Made by a program: the position numbers and the translations under genes
NCBI GenBank assembly: GCA_947296775.1
Contig: CAMYRF010000013.1
Span: 1-11,207, forward strand
Direction of reading: 5' to 3'
Source: an uncultured Mycoplasmatota bacterium
Lineage (GTDB): Bacteria > Bacillota_I > Bacilli_A > RF39 > UBA660
Length of the DNA: 11,207 nucleotides
The notes under the pieces: model-generated
What the model was told of the DNA's origin: nothing
Seen by the model: the letters and a program-made list of their open reading frames with translations, nothing else
Database searches by the model: none
Shown: positions 1 through 5,632 of the stretch, in pieces
Layout: each line of letters opens with the position of its first letter
How positions within the stretch are numbered: the first letter of the stretch is position 1

Positions 1-184
1 AATTATCTTTATATTGTTTTACTCTCATAGATGAAGTATTAGTAGAAAAGTAAAATTCTTTTAGCCCTATTCTTTTTCTAGGTTTTAGCATTGCTTTCAC
101 ATTAGGAAAATTTTCATCATCAATAGAACATATAAAACTAACTCTCTGCTTATCAATAAAATCTTCTATTTTCTTTAAGTTCAT
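1..184 (-). CDS. Pyridoxamine 5'-phosphate oxidase-fold protein, N-terminal part (runs off the left edge)
   Basis: Read on the minus strand from the ATG at 184, an uninterrupted frame of 61 codons runs to the window edge, so only the N-terminus is present. It begins MNLKKIEDFIDKQRVSF, continues with NFPNVKAMLKPRKR (residues 26-38) and then FYFSTNTSSMRVKQYKDN. The order 'short helix, SID.DNFPNVKAML strand, FYFSTNTSSMRV' matches my memory of small flavin-binding split-barrel proteins of the PPOX/general-stress-26 group. These are FMN- or F420/haem-binding cytoplasmic proteins of about 130-150 aa, often of unknown substrate. The gene starts 43 bases after the stop of the membrane-protein gene on the same strand, so the two may be co-transcribed. 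The ribosome site is weak (GAG-type). Family assignment is fairly secure; the exact reaction is not determinable from this fragment. Confidence 0.72.
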   Translation of the reverse strand, partial: MNLKKIEDFIDKQRVSFICSIDDENFPNVKAMLKPRKRIGLKEFYFSTNTSSMRVKQYKDN

Positions 185-227
185 TATACTTCAACTCGCT
201 TTCAAATTGTAATTTTATAGTTACCTA

Positions 228-608
228 TTATTTTTTTATTATTGTATTCAAACTATTTATAAACTCTTTTCTTCTCACAATGGTTGCAATTATAACAAAC
301 AAAGAATATATCAAGTTTCCTATAAATGGTTGTGCATTAAATTCTGTTGTCAAAGAAGCACTAATGCAAAAGAATATAATAGCCAATGCTAATACTATCC
401 AGTTTGAATTTTTTATCCTATTTATATACAAATAGCCTAATGGTATATATATAATACCTACTAATAATTTTACAATATAATCTGGAATATTGGGTAAACC
501 AAATATCATATTAAGTCCACTACCATTAAATATTAATGACAACAATACAATAATTCCTCCAAATATATAAAATCCTCCTATAAATGTTATGACTTTTGAT
601 TCTTTCAT
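228..608 (-). CDS. Small four-helix membrane protein, function unknown
   Basis: This encodes a 126-aa hydrophobic protein. The frame stays open upstream to 632, but the ATG at 608 is preferred because GGAGA (621-617 on the minus strand) sits 8 bases upstream. Four membrane segments are apparent at about residues 6-27, 45-62, 70-87 and 95-111, with short basic ends (MKESK; RRKEF and a final KK). No catalytic motif or known family is recognised. It lies between the YhcG-type nuclease (69 bases upstream) and the PPOX-fold gene (43 bases downstream), all on one strand. A TATAAT-like hexamer at 660-655 could give it a separate promoter, but no convincing -35 is seen. It could be an accessory or cargo gene of the neighbouring mobile region or an ordinary chromosomal gene. 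Confidence 0.7.
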   Translation of the reverse strand: MKESKVITFIGGFYIFGGIIVLLSLIFNGSGLNMIFGLPNIPDYIVKLLVGIIYIPLGYLYINRIKNSNWIVLALAIIFFCISASLTTEFNAQPFIGNLIYSLFVIIATIVRRKEFINSLNTIIKK

Positions 609-677
609 ATTTTCTTTCTCCAATCTAAACAAAAAATTACTTTTTATATAACTAATTATAAAATATTTATTTAATAA

Positions 678-1697
678 TTATTCTTCATAATCAAACTTTT
701 CCAATCTTTTTTCTATATCGCTAATACTTGGTAAAGTACTTTTTAAATATTCTGGTAAATCAGACAATAATTTATATTCACTTACACCAATTGGCTTATT
801 AATATCTTTAAGTGAGAGTTCTGCTGTAATCTTATCTTTTTCTTTACACAATAATATACCAAAAGTTGGATTATCATTTTCATCTTTTACATATTCATCA
901 ACTGCAGATAAATAAAAGTTTAATTGTCCTGCATATTCTGGTTTAAACTCTGTAGTCTTAAGTTCAACAACAACATAACTTTTAACTTTTAAATTATAAA
1001 ATAATAAATCTAAATAATAATCCTTATTTCCTATTTCTAAATGATATTGTCTTCCTATAAAAGCAAATCCATTTCCTAATTCTAGCAGTAATTTTGTAAT
1101 ATTAGAAGTTAGTTCTTTTTCTATTTCTAATTCTTTCATATCTTCTTTCTCAGTTAAAAAATCAAATATGTATGGATCTTTTAACATTTCTCTTGCTTGA
1201 TCACTTATAGAACTAGGTAATGTTTTACTATAATTTTCTGTTTTATTTTCAAGTAATGCTTGTCTGTCGTATAATTTTAATGATATTTGATGAGATAATA
1301 CAGTAGTAGACCAACCATTTTCAATACATTTAGTTGCATACCAATTTCTCTCGTTTTTATCTTTTATTTTATCTAATAATATTTGATTATGATTCCAAGA
1401 CAATTTTGCAAGGACTTCTTGCAAAAATTCGTCTCTATTATATTCTTTAGCAAACTTTTGCATATATCTTAGATTTCTAGCAGACATTCCTTTAATATTT
1501 GGAAATTCAATTTTTAAATCCTTTGATAAAGTATCTATAAATGAAGAACCCCATTTATTATTTTCTATCAATTTTAAACCAATATTATAATACATAATAA
1601 TCAAATCTTTATTAGCGTTTTCTATAACCTTATTTCTAGTAGTTATTAAAGTAGATTTAATATCTTCTAAAAGTTCAAAATAATTATTTTCTAGCAC
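678..1697 (-). CDS. YhcG/DUF1016-family PDDEXK nuclease
   Basis: This encodes a 339-aa protein with the two-part YhcG layout. The N-terminal DUF1016_N helical region (about 10-140) includes the family signatures GLKLIENNKWG (40-50), MSARNLRYMQKF (71-82) and LSWNHNQILL (99-108). The C-terminal restriction-endonuclease-like domain (about 175-335) has putative catalytic residues D230 (YYLDLLFYN), E245 and K247 (VVVELKT), with Q258 in GQLNFYL. Length is normal and the active site looks intact. The family is known as predicted DNA nucleases frequently found in restriction-modification and other defence loci; the natural substrate is not settled. The start is GTG at 1697, supported by AGGAG (1710-1706) 8 bases upstream. 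No partner methylase or antitoxin is visible here. Its place beside a serine recombinase suggests mobile cargo (inference). Confidence 0.9.
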   Translation of the reverse strand: MLENNYFELLEDIKSTLITTRNKVIENANKDLIIMYYNIGLKLIENNKWGSSFIDTLSKDLKIEFPNIKGMSARNLRYMQKFAKEYNRDEFLQEVLAKLSWNHNQILLDKIKDKNERNWYATKCIENGWSTTVLSHQISLKLYDRQALLENKTENYSKTLPSSISDQAREMLKDPYIFDFLTEKEDMKELEIEKELTSNITKLLLELGNGFAFIGRQYHLEIGNKDYYLDLLFYNLKVKSYVVVELKTTEFKPEYAGQLNFYLSAVDEYVKDENDNPTFGILLCKEKDKITAELSLKDINKPIGVSEYKLLSDLPEYLKSTLPSISDIEKRLEKFDYEE

Positions 1698-1722
1698 AAT
1701 ATCATCTCCTTTATTTAATATA

Positions 1723-1770
1723 ATTATACTATCTTTTAAAAATATAATCTACCTAGTTAGGTAATTTCAA
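1723..1770 (-). promoter_or_regulatory. Promoter region of the YhcG-type gene with palindromic operator-like site
   Basis: On the minus strand, TTGAAA (1770-1765) is followed after 17 bases by TTATAT (1747-1742); a second, perfect TATAAT lies at 1728-1723 with only a weak -35. The spacer of the first pair is almost filled by TACCTAACTAGGTA (1763-1750), which has two 6-base half-sites around a 2-base centre. A repressor bound there would block polymerase. The gene's AGGAG and GTG follow 50-60 bases downstream. The promoter and palindrome are seen directly; the regulator is unknown and not encoded recognisably in this window. Confidence 0.5.
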
Positions 1771-1777
1771 AATAATT

Positions 1778-2047
1778 AAATAGGATGAAAATATTATAAA
1801 ATTTAATAATATCTAAAGAAGCAGGATAAGAAGTTTGTGTATCTTATGCAATTTAACCCTTATTCCATAAGGAATTGCATATACACAAATCTGATTTTGC
1901 ACTTGCAAAATTCATCCTACTTTGTAGGTTGATATTAAGGATGGATAATTGTTTAACTCTTATAATTAAAGAATTTTATATCTTTAATTTTCATCCTATT
2001 TTTATATTTTTGATAAATTTAGTAGGATGATTAGACAAATTCATCCT
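1778..2047. repeat. Cluster of inverted AGGATGA/TCATCCT repeats in a gene-free stretch
   Basis: The 333 bases between the YhcG-type and recombinase genes hold no ORF but many symmetric elements. A perfect 15-base inverted repeat, AAATAGGATGAAAAT (1778-1792) and its complement (1987-2001), encloses about 195 bases. The same heptamer recurs in alternating orientation: AGGATGA at 1782 and 2024, TCATCCT at 1912, 1991 and 2041, plus the variant AGGATGG at 1938. The last pair (2024-2030/2041-2047) straddles the recombinase stop codon and forms a 7-bp hairpin that could act as its terminator, although no strong U-run follows. Further perfect hairpins are 1894-1911 (ATTTTGC arms), 1916-1928 (CCTAC/GTAGG) and 1964-1989 (AATTAAAGA arms). 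It could be recombinase binding or attachment DNA, a MITE-like insertion with 15-bp ends, or the template of a folded RNA. Confidence 0.6.
1821..1900. other. Long imperfect hairpin (about 80 bases), possible structured RNA or recombination site
   Basis: The core pairs TTTGTGTAT (1834-1842) with ATACACAAA (1881-1889), then ATGCAATT (1846-1853) with AATTGCAT (1873-1880), then CCTTAT (1858-1863) with ATAAGG (1867-1872), leaving a 3-base loop and bulges CTT and TAAC on the left arm. The outer part continues imperfectly to GCA (1821-1823) against TGC (1898-1900). Neither strand is coding. I do not recognise a known RNA family. It sits inside the 15-base inverted repeat pair described in the repeat-cluster entry. 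Confidence 0.5.
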
Positions 2048-3890
2048 CTTTAAAAGCATCTTTTATTTTTCCTAATAATTCTTTAAATATTTGATTATTT
2101 TTGCTATCTTTTATATCACTTAAATCTACTGTGATAACTCCTAATTTTAAATTACCATTATCAAATTTTTCAATCTTTAAAGTAATTAATCTAATTATCT
2201 TTTCAACTTCTATTTCACTAGATATTTTTAGGTTAGTTAAGTCATCATCAGTATCTATTTCATAATAATTTAATTTATATTCATTACCTAAAATACTATT
2301 TAATTTATTAAAATAATTTCTTGATTCTTCTTTAGTTTTAACTTCATTATTCTGTGGGATAGGAATTCCATATTCATCTTCAAACAATGAATAATTTAAA
2401 GGCAAATTATATTCTTCATTAAAAGTTAATAAATCAGTTAAGAAACTTTTCCTAAAATGATAATGTTCAATCTTTAATTTATTGTGATTTTTACTAATTT
2501 CTAAATTATCAATATAAGTAGAAATCATTTTTTGTCTATCTTCTCGTGATTTATTTTGATAGTTTATTATTCTATTCATAAATTCTCTTGGATTAATGAA
2601 AGTATCAAGATTATATTTATCTTCTAGTATTAATAAATCATCAATAGTGAATTTTAAATTTTCATATTGTTTTTGATCTTGCCACTCCTTATTTAATTTC
2701 TGTTTTTTAAAGTCTATTTGTTTAATTTCCTGTTCGAAATCATCTATTTTCATGATGCCTTTAATATAAACTGATTTTATTCTGTCTAGTTGTTTATCTA
2801 GTTCTTTTAATTCTTTCTCGTAATTAATATCTTTATTATCTAATTTTGATTTAATAAATGGTGTATAGTAATCATTTATCATCATATCTGTTTTAATTAG
2901 TTCAAGTATACAAGCCATTAATTCTTGTTCTATTTCTTTTTCTTTATAAGTAATCTTACAATGTTCACATTTGTAATAATAGTATTTTTTACCATTAGGC
3001 TTAGTTGTTGCACATCCACCTAAAAATCTACCACAAGAAGAGCATTTTAATTTATTAGTAAATAAATATGTAGCAGTTCTTTCATAGTGCCTAGCATTTC
3101 TAAGTTTTTGGTACTGACAATCATCCCACTTTTGTTTAGATACTAAAGGTTCTACAACATTTTCATAATAAGTTGGATGTTTCGTCCTTTTACCATGAAC
3201 ATAATCACCTTTATAAAGTTCATTTGTCATAATATGATTTATTGTTGAATCTCTCCAGTTAGTTTTACCTAAAACTTGTTCATCATTATATATATTAGCA
3301 ATAGTTTGATAACTTTTACCTTCTAAATATAAATCAAATATTCTTATAATTATGTCTTTAGTTAATGGATCTGGAATTAACTTTTTATTTACTCTTTTAA
3401 AACCTAAAGGTGGCTGATTTGGGATGTGCCCAGAACGAATTGCCCCAGCCATTCCAAATTTAGTTCTCTCACTACATTTTTCTATTTCATTTTGTGATAC
3501 ACTAGTCATTATTCTCATTACCATTCTACCATTTGAAGTAGTAGTATTTGATTCATCTGCCATACAATCTATATCACACTCATTATCATTTACTATTTTC
3601 ATTAATTTTTCAATATCATAAACACTTCTAGTTAATCTATCTAATTTAAAAGCAACAATAACATTTATATTTTTATTTCTAACATCATTCATCATTTCTT
3701 GATAAGCTGGTCTCTTATCATTTTTGGCGCTTATCCCTGCATCTTTATAAACTTTATAGATAGAATATCTTTTAAACTGACAAAACTCTTTTAATCTTTC
3801 TTCTTGTTCTTTTAAACTAAAACCCTCACGACTTTGTTCTTCTGTGCTCACTCTAACATATATCCCTGCAATTTTATTTGTTTCGTTCAT
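2031..3890 (-). CDS. Large serine recombinase (site-specific integrase)
   Basis: This encodes a 619-aa protein that would catalyse integration and excision of a mobile element through a 5'-phosphoserine link. The resolvase domain (about 6-150) carries YVRVS with nucleophile S15 and R13, and KLDRLTRS with R85 and R88. A recombinase domain follows (about 158-270). A zinc ribbon at about 276-320 has C283/C286 (CSSC) and C308/C311 (CEHC). A lysine/glutamate-rich coiled coil spans about 350-410. The remaining 200 or so residues are longer than in many family members and contain no motif I recognise. The start at 3890 is fixed by AGGAGG (3904-3899) 8 bases upstream. It follows a 91-aa gene by 48 bases and probably shares its transcript. 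The catalytic residues are complete, so it is likely active. Confidence 0.95.
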   Translation of the reverse strand: MNETNKIAGIYVRVSTEEQSREGFSLKEQEERLKEFCQFKRYSIYKVYKDAGISAKNDKRPAYQEMMNDVRNKNINVIVAFKLDRLTRSVYDIEKLMKIVNDNECDIDCMADESNTTTSNGRMVMRIMTSVSQNEIEKCSERTKFGMAGAIRSGHIPNQPPLGFKRVNKKLIPDPLTKDIIIRIFDLYLEGKSYQTIANIYNDEQVLGKTNWRDSTINHIMTNELYKGDYVHGKRTKHPTYYENVVEPLVSKQKWDDCQYQKLRNARHYERTATYLFTNKLKCSSCGRFLGGCATTKPNGKKYYYYKCEHCKITYKEKEIEQELMACILELIKTDMMINDYYTPFIKSKLDNKDINYEKELKELDKQLDRIKSVYIKGIMKIDDFEQEIKQIDFKKQKLNKEWQDQKQYENLKFTIDDLLILEDKYNLDTFINPREFMNRIINYQNKSREDRQKMISTYIDNLEISKNHNKLKIEHYHFRKSFLTDLLTFNEEYNLPLNYSLFEDEYGIPIPQNNEVKTKEESRNYFNKLNSILGNEYKLNYYEIDTDDDLTNLKISSEIEVEKIIRLITLKIEKFDNGNLKLGVITVDLSDIKDSKNNQIFKELLGKIKDAFKEDEFV

Positions 3891-3938
3891 TAATCATTCC
3901 TCCTTTTTGATAAACTATTTTATCATTTTTTCTATAAA

Positions 3939-4214
3939 TTACAATAAACCTGATTTTAAATATTTTTCTAAATCTTTAAATTTTATTTTTTTGTTATAAC
4001 CATTTATAAAAATGTCATCACACTCATCAAATAATAAATAGTCATTACCATTAACTTTTAATATATGTGGCTTTGTATAAGCAATATTAGTGTTTTTAAG
4101 ATTAATGATACATCCATTAATAAATTCATACTTAACACAAGCAAACTTACATATCATATCTATTTTCTTTTTTAATTCCTCACTTATTACAAGTTCTTTA
4201 GTTTCAATTGTCAT
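3939..4214 (-). CDS. Small hypothetical protein upstream of the recombinase
   Basis: This encodes a 91-aa protein starting MTIETKELV. The ATG at 4214 is preferred over an in-frame TTG further upstream because GTGAGAGTG lies just before it. It is mixed alpha/beta in character: a lysine-rich helix (about 9-24) with the cysteines of MICKFACVKYEF, a strand pair around INGCIINLKNTN and HILKVNGNDYLLFDE, and a basic helix near the end (KFKDLEKYLK). No family is recognised. It is on the recombinase strand, 48 bases upstream, between the recombinase and a tRNA. Small genes in that place are sometimes excisionases, recombination directionality factors or regulators, but nothing in the sequence proves such a role. 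No convincing promoter is seen immediately upstream, so read-through from the tRNA promoter is possible. Confidence 0.62.
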   Translation of the reverse strand: MTIETKELVISEELKKKIDMICKFACVKYEFINGCIINLKNTNIAYTKPHILKVNGNDYLLFDECDDIFINGYNKKIKFKDLEKYLKSGLL

Positions 4215-4258
4215 ATATATCACTCTCACTTTCTTAAACAACAAAAAACTAACTATTT

Positions 4259-4296
4259 CTAGCTAGTAATTTATTACTTACTCGAAAAGTTCGAGT
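4259..4296. repeat. Three adjoining palindromes next to the tRNA 3' end
   Basis: Within 38 bases there are CTAGCTAG (4259-4266), AGTAAT-TT-ATTACT (4265-4278) and ACTCGAA-AAG-TTCGAGT (4280-4296). They begin 12 bases beyond the CCA end of the tRNA and precede the recombinase transcript. The last one is a 7-bp stem with a 3-base loop. It might stop tRNA transcription, but no T-run follows on the minus strand. A binding or crossover site for the recombinase is an alternative (inference). Confidence 0.45.
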
Positions 4297-4308
4297 TTCC
4301 TATCTATA

Positions 4309-4382
4309 TGGTGCCGCAACGGAGAATCGAACGCCGATTAAAGCCTTACCATGGCCTCGTAATACCTTTATACTATTGCGGC
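4309..4382 (-). tRNA. tRNA-Thr, anticodon GGU, CCA encoded
   Basis: The minus strand folds as a 74-base tRNA. The acceptor GCCGCAA pairs with TTGCGGC with no mismatch, followed by discriminator A and an encoded CCA (4311-4309). The D arm is GTAT-AAAGGTA-TTAC. The anticodon arm is AGGCC-ATGGTAA-GGCTT with anticodon GGT (template 4348-4350), reading ACC/ACU. The variable loop has four bases. The T arm is CGGCG-TTCGATT-CTCCG with the canonical TTCGA loop and G53-C61. Invariant U8, A14, G18, G19, A21 and U33 are present. Oddities are one C-U mismatch in the T stem (52-62) and a U-U in the D stem. The decoding assignment follows from the anticodon. It directly precedes the recombinase module. Confidence 0.88.
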
Positions 4383-4392
4383 ATATATTTAG

Positions 4393-4421
4393 ATTATATG
4401 TTAAATGGTGCTTTATGTCAA
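4393..4421 (-). promoter_or_regulatory. Consensus sigma-A promoter of tRNA-Thr
   Basis: On the minus strand, TTGACA (4421-4416) and TATAAT (4398-4393) are both perfect and separated by exactly 17 bases. The mature tRNA begins 10 bases after the -10 box, leaving a leader of only a few bases. It is the best promoter in the window and could also feed the 91-aa gene and the recombinase, since no clear terminator follows the tRNA. Confidence 0.85.
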
Positions 4422-4499
4422 CTGATATGCTATTTGTTTTTATTATTTATTTTAGTTCCTTATTTTAGTTTTCTGCATATAATGTTTATGGGAGGAATT

Positions 4500-4694
4500 A
4501 TGGATATATATAAAAAGGCTTTGCAAAAAATAAAACAAGATGAACATTGTAAAGTACACTATATAAATCAAGTTATTACTTCTGGGCCTACTGGGCCTGC
4601 TGGTCCAACTGGGCCTGCTCCAGATTTTCAAATTGGAAGCGTTACTACAGGCGCTCCTGGAACTGGTGCAGAAGTAAAAATAACTAAAGTATAA
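4500..4694 (+). CDS. Short collagen-like protein 1
   Basis: This encodes a 64-aa protein beginning MDIYKKALQKIKQDEH. The ATG at 4500 is chosen because GGGAGG lies immediately upstream; the longer open frame would run through the antisense of the tRNA. A polar, probably helical N-terminus (1-28) leads into four G-X-Y triplets (GPTGPAGPTGPA) and then a tail DFQIGSVTTGAPGTGAEVKI. The tail closely matches that of the next gene (IGTVTTGAPGTNASVTI). Such GPT-rich proteins form trimeric filaments on the cell or spore surface in Bacillota. No signal peptide is seen, which fits spore-layer proteins that assemble inside the mother cell, though that is inference. CATATAAT at 4476-4483 could be its -10 (sigma-A, or SigE/SigK-like), but no -35 is convincing. 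Confidence 0.72.
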   Translation: MDIYKKALQKIKQDEHCKVHYINQVITSGPTGPAGPTGPAPDFQIGSVTTGAPGTGAEVKITKV

Positions 4695-4712
4695 AGTTAA
4701 GAAAGGAGAATG

Positions 4713-5060
4713 ATGATATATGGTCAATCATATTCTCTCTTTTATTCTGATTGCTATATATCATTAATAGTTATGGATGAAAATGCTACGGGTTATATAT
4801 TAGATTTTGTCATTCCACAAGGACCTACTGGACCAACAGGTCCTCAAGGCTTAGAAGGTGCTACTGGTCCGACAGGACCCCAAGGTTTAGAAGGTGCTAC
4901 TGGTCCTACTGGTCCTCAAGGTTTAGAAGGTGCTACTGGTCCTACTGGACCTCAAGGTTTAATTGGTGCTACTGGACCTGCACCTACACTTGCAATAGGT
5001 ACTGTTACTACTGGAGCACCTGGAACTAATGCAAGTGTTACTATAACACCAGCACCTTAA
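4713..5060 (+). CDS. Collagen-like protein 2
   Basis: This encodes about 115 aa. GGAG at 4705-4708 serves ATG 4713 with 4-base spacing; the adjacent ATG at 4710 would leave only one base. The start falls 18 bases after the previous stop. After a short non-repetitive N-terminus and ATGYILDFVIPQG come 18 G-X-Y triplets, mostly GPT, GPQ, GLE and GAT, encoded by four 36-base units. The protein ends with a tail, APTLAIGTVTTGAPGTNASV, shared with the upstream gene. There are many threonines in the Y position (GPT, GAT), the residues glycosylated in exosporium collagens of the BclA type; proline is mainly in X. No signal peptide or anchor is visible. It probably forms a trimeric surface filament. 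The three collagen genes are in one strand and one frame phase, consistent with duplication. Confidence 0.8.
   Translation: MIYGQSYSLFYSDCYISLIVMDENATGYILDFVIPQGPTGPTGPQGLEGATGPTGPQGLEGATGPTGPQGLEGATGPTGPQGLIGATGPAPTLAIGTVTTGAPGTNASVTITPAP
4830..4973 (+). repeat. Tandem 36-base repeat (4 copies) coding GPTGPQGLEGAT
   Basis: Four head-to-tail units begin at 4830, 4866, 4902 and 4938. Each encodes GPT-GPQ-GLE-GAT; the last has GLI instead of GLE. Differences between units are nearly all synonymous, for example CCA ACA, CCG ACA and CCT ACT for the Pro-Thr of the GPT triplet. This indicates selection on the protein and some age, rather than a fresh slippage array. Copy number is likely to vary between strains. 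Confidence 0.9.
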
Positions 5061-5084
5061 TTTTTATAGAAAGAAGGAATAATT

Positions 5085-5627
5085 ATCGCTTCTAATTACT
5101 TATTAAATTTTGTCATTCCGCAAGGTCCAACTGGTCCAACTGGGCCTCAAGGTATTCAAGGTGTTACAGGTCCTACAGGTATAACTGGTCCTACTGGACC
5201 TAGTGGTGGGTTATCTGCTTACGGTGGTAAATTTAGTAATACTGTTCAAAATATTAATTTAGGGATTGGAACACAATCTCAAATTGCTTTAGCAAATTCT
5301 ATGCCAAATTTAAATACAACTTACACTACTGCTAATAGTATAACTGTTGGTAGTGCAGGAACATATGAAATAAATTATTATAGTAATTTATCAGCAGCGC
5401 TTGCTACGACTTTAACGATGGCTGTAAGAATCAATGGTACTAATATTCCGTCAACTGTTATTTCTAGAACTTTATCAGTTGGTGTTGGTAGTATTTATAG
5501 CGGAAGTGTAATTGTTAATCTTGCTGCGAATGATGTTGTTGATATGGCAGTGTCTGCTTTACTTGCTGTTGGTGTGACTTTAGGTTCTGGTGTCAATGCT
5601 ACTTTAAGTGTTAAAAAAATAAATTAG
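5085..5627 (+). CDS. Collagen-like protein 3 with BclA/C1q-like C-terminal domain; no standard start codon
   Basis: The open frame begins after a TAG at 5067-5069 and encodes NYLLNFVIPQG, then about 10 G-X-Y triplets (GPTGPTGPQGIQGVTGPTGI...), then a domain of about 135 residues beginning GGLSAYGGKFSN. That domain has alternating hydrophobic strands (YEINYYSNL, MAVRINGTN, SVIVNLAANDVVDM) and ends TLSVKKIN. This resembles the BclA C-terminal/TNF-C1q jelly roll that nucleates collagen trimers. No ATG, GTG or TTG occurs in frame before 5301, which is well inside that domain. AAGGA at 5074-5078 precedes the codons ATA ATT ATC (5079-5087); I place the start at ATC 5085 only by spacing. Relative to gene 2, the segment carrying the ATG seems deleted. 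It is either a non-canonical start or a gene being lost. Confidence 0.62.
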   Translation: MASNYLLNFVIPQGPTGPTGPQGIQGVTGPTGITGPTGPSGGLSAYGGKFSNTVQNINLGIGTQSQIALANSMPNLNTTYTTANSITVGSAGTYEINYYSNLSAALATTLTMAVRINGTNIPSTVISRTLSVGVGSIYSGSVIVNLAANDVVDMAVSALLAVGVTLGSGVNATLSVKKIN

Positions 5628-5632
5628 TATTT

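Noticed and set aside
1778..2001. Insertion sequence with 15-bp terminal inverted repeats
   Set aside because: There is no transposase inside and no clear target-site duplication in the flanking AT-rich bases. A MITE remains possible, but the call was kept to inverted repeats.
3424..3621. Plus-strand open frame inside the recombinase gene
   Set aside because: Antisense shadow of the resolvase domain with no ribosome site and no protein-like composition. Similar antisense frames at 4452-4727, 6671-6982, 7529-7786, 8593-8799 and 9893-10093 were dismissed for the same reason.
4280..4296. Possible remnant of a second tRNA T-arm (GTTCGAGT)
   Set aside because: The bases flanking the TTCGAGT do not form a T stem, and no acceptor or anticodon arm is found. 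It is simply the right half of a palindrome.
4476..4483. SigE/SigK-type sporulation promoter CATATAAT before the collagen cluster
   Set aside because: Only the -10-like element is present; no matching -35 is seen, and the same bases fit sigma-A. Kept as a remark, not as a feature.
4308..4499. Open frame continuing upstream of the first collagen-like gene
   Set aside because: It is the antisense of the tRNA and its promoter. The ribosome site GGGAGG fixes the start at 4500.
4830..4973. Regular 36-base repeats that could suggest a CRISPR array
   Set aside because: They have no spacers, are in frame throughout, and encode collagen triplets.
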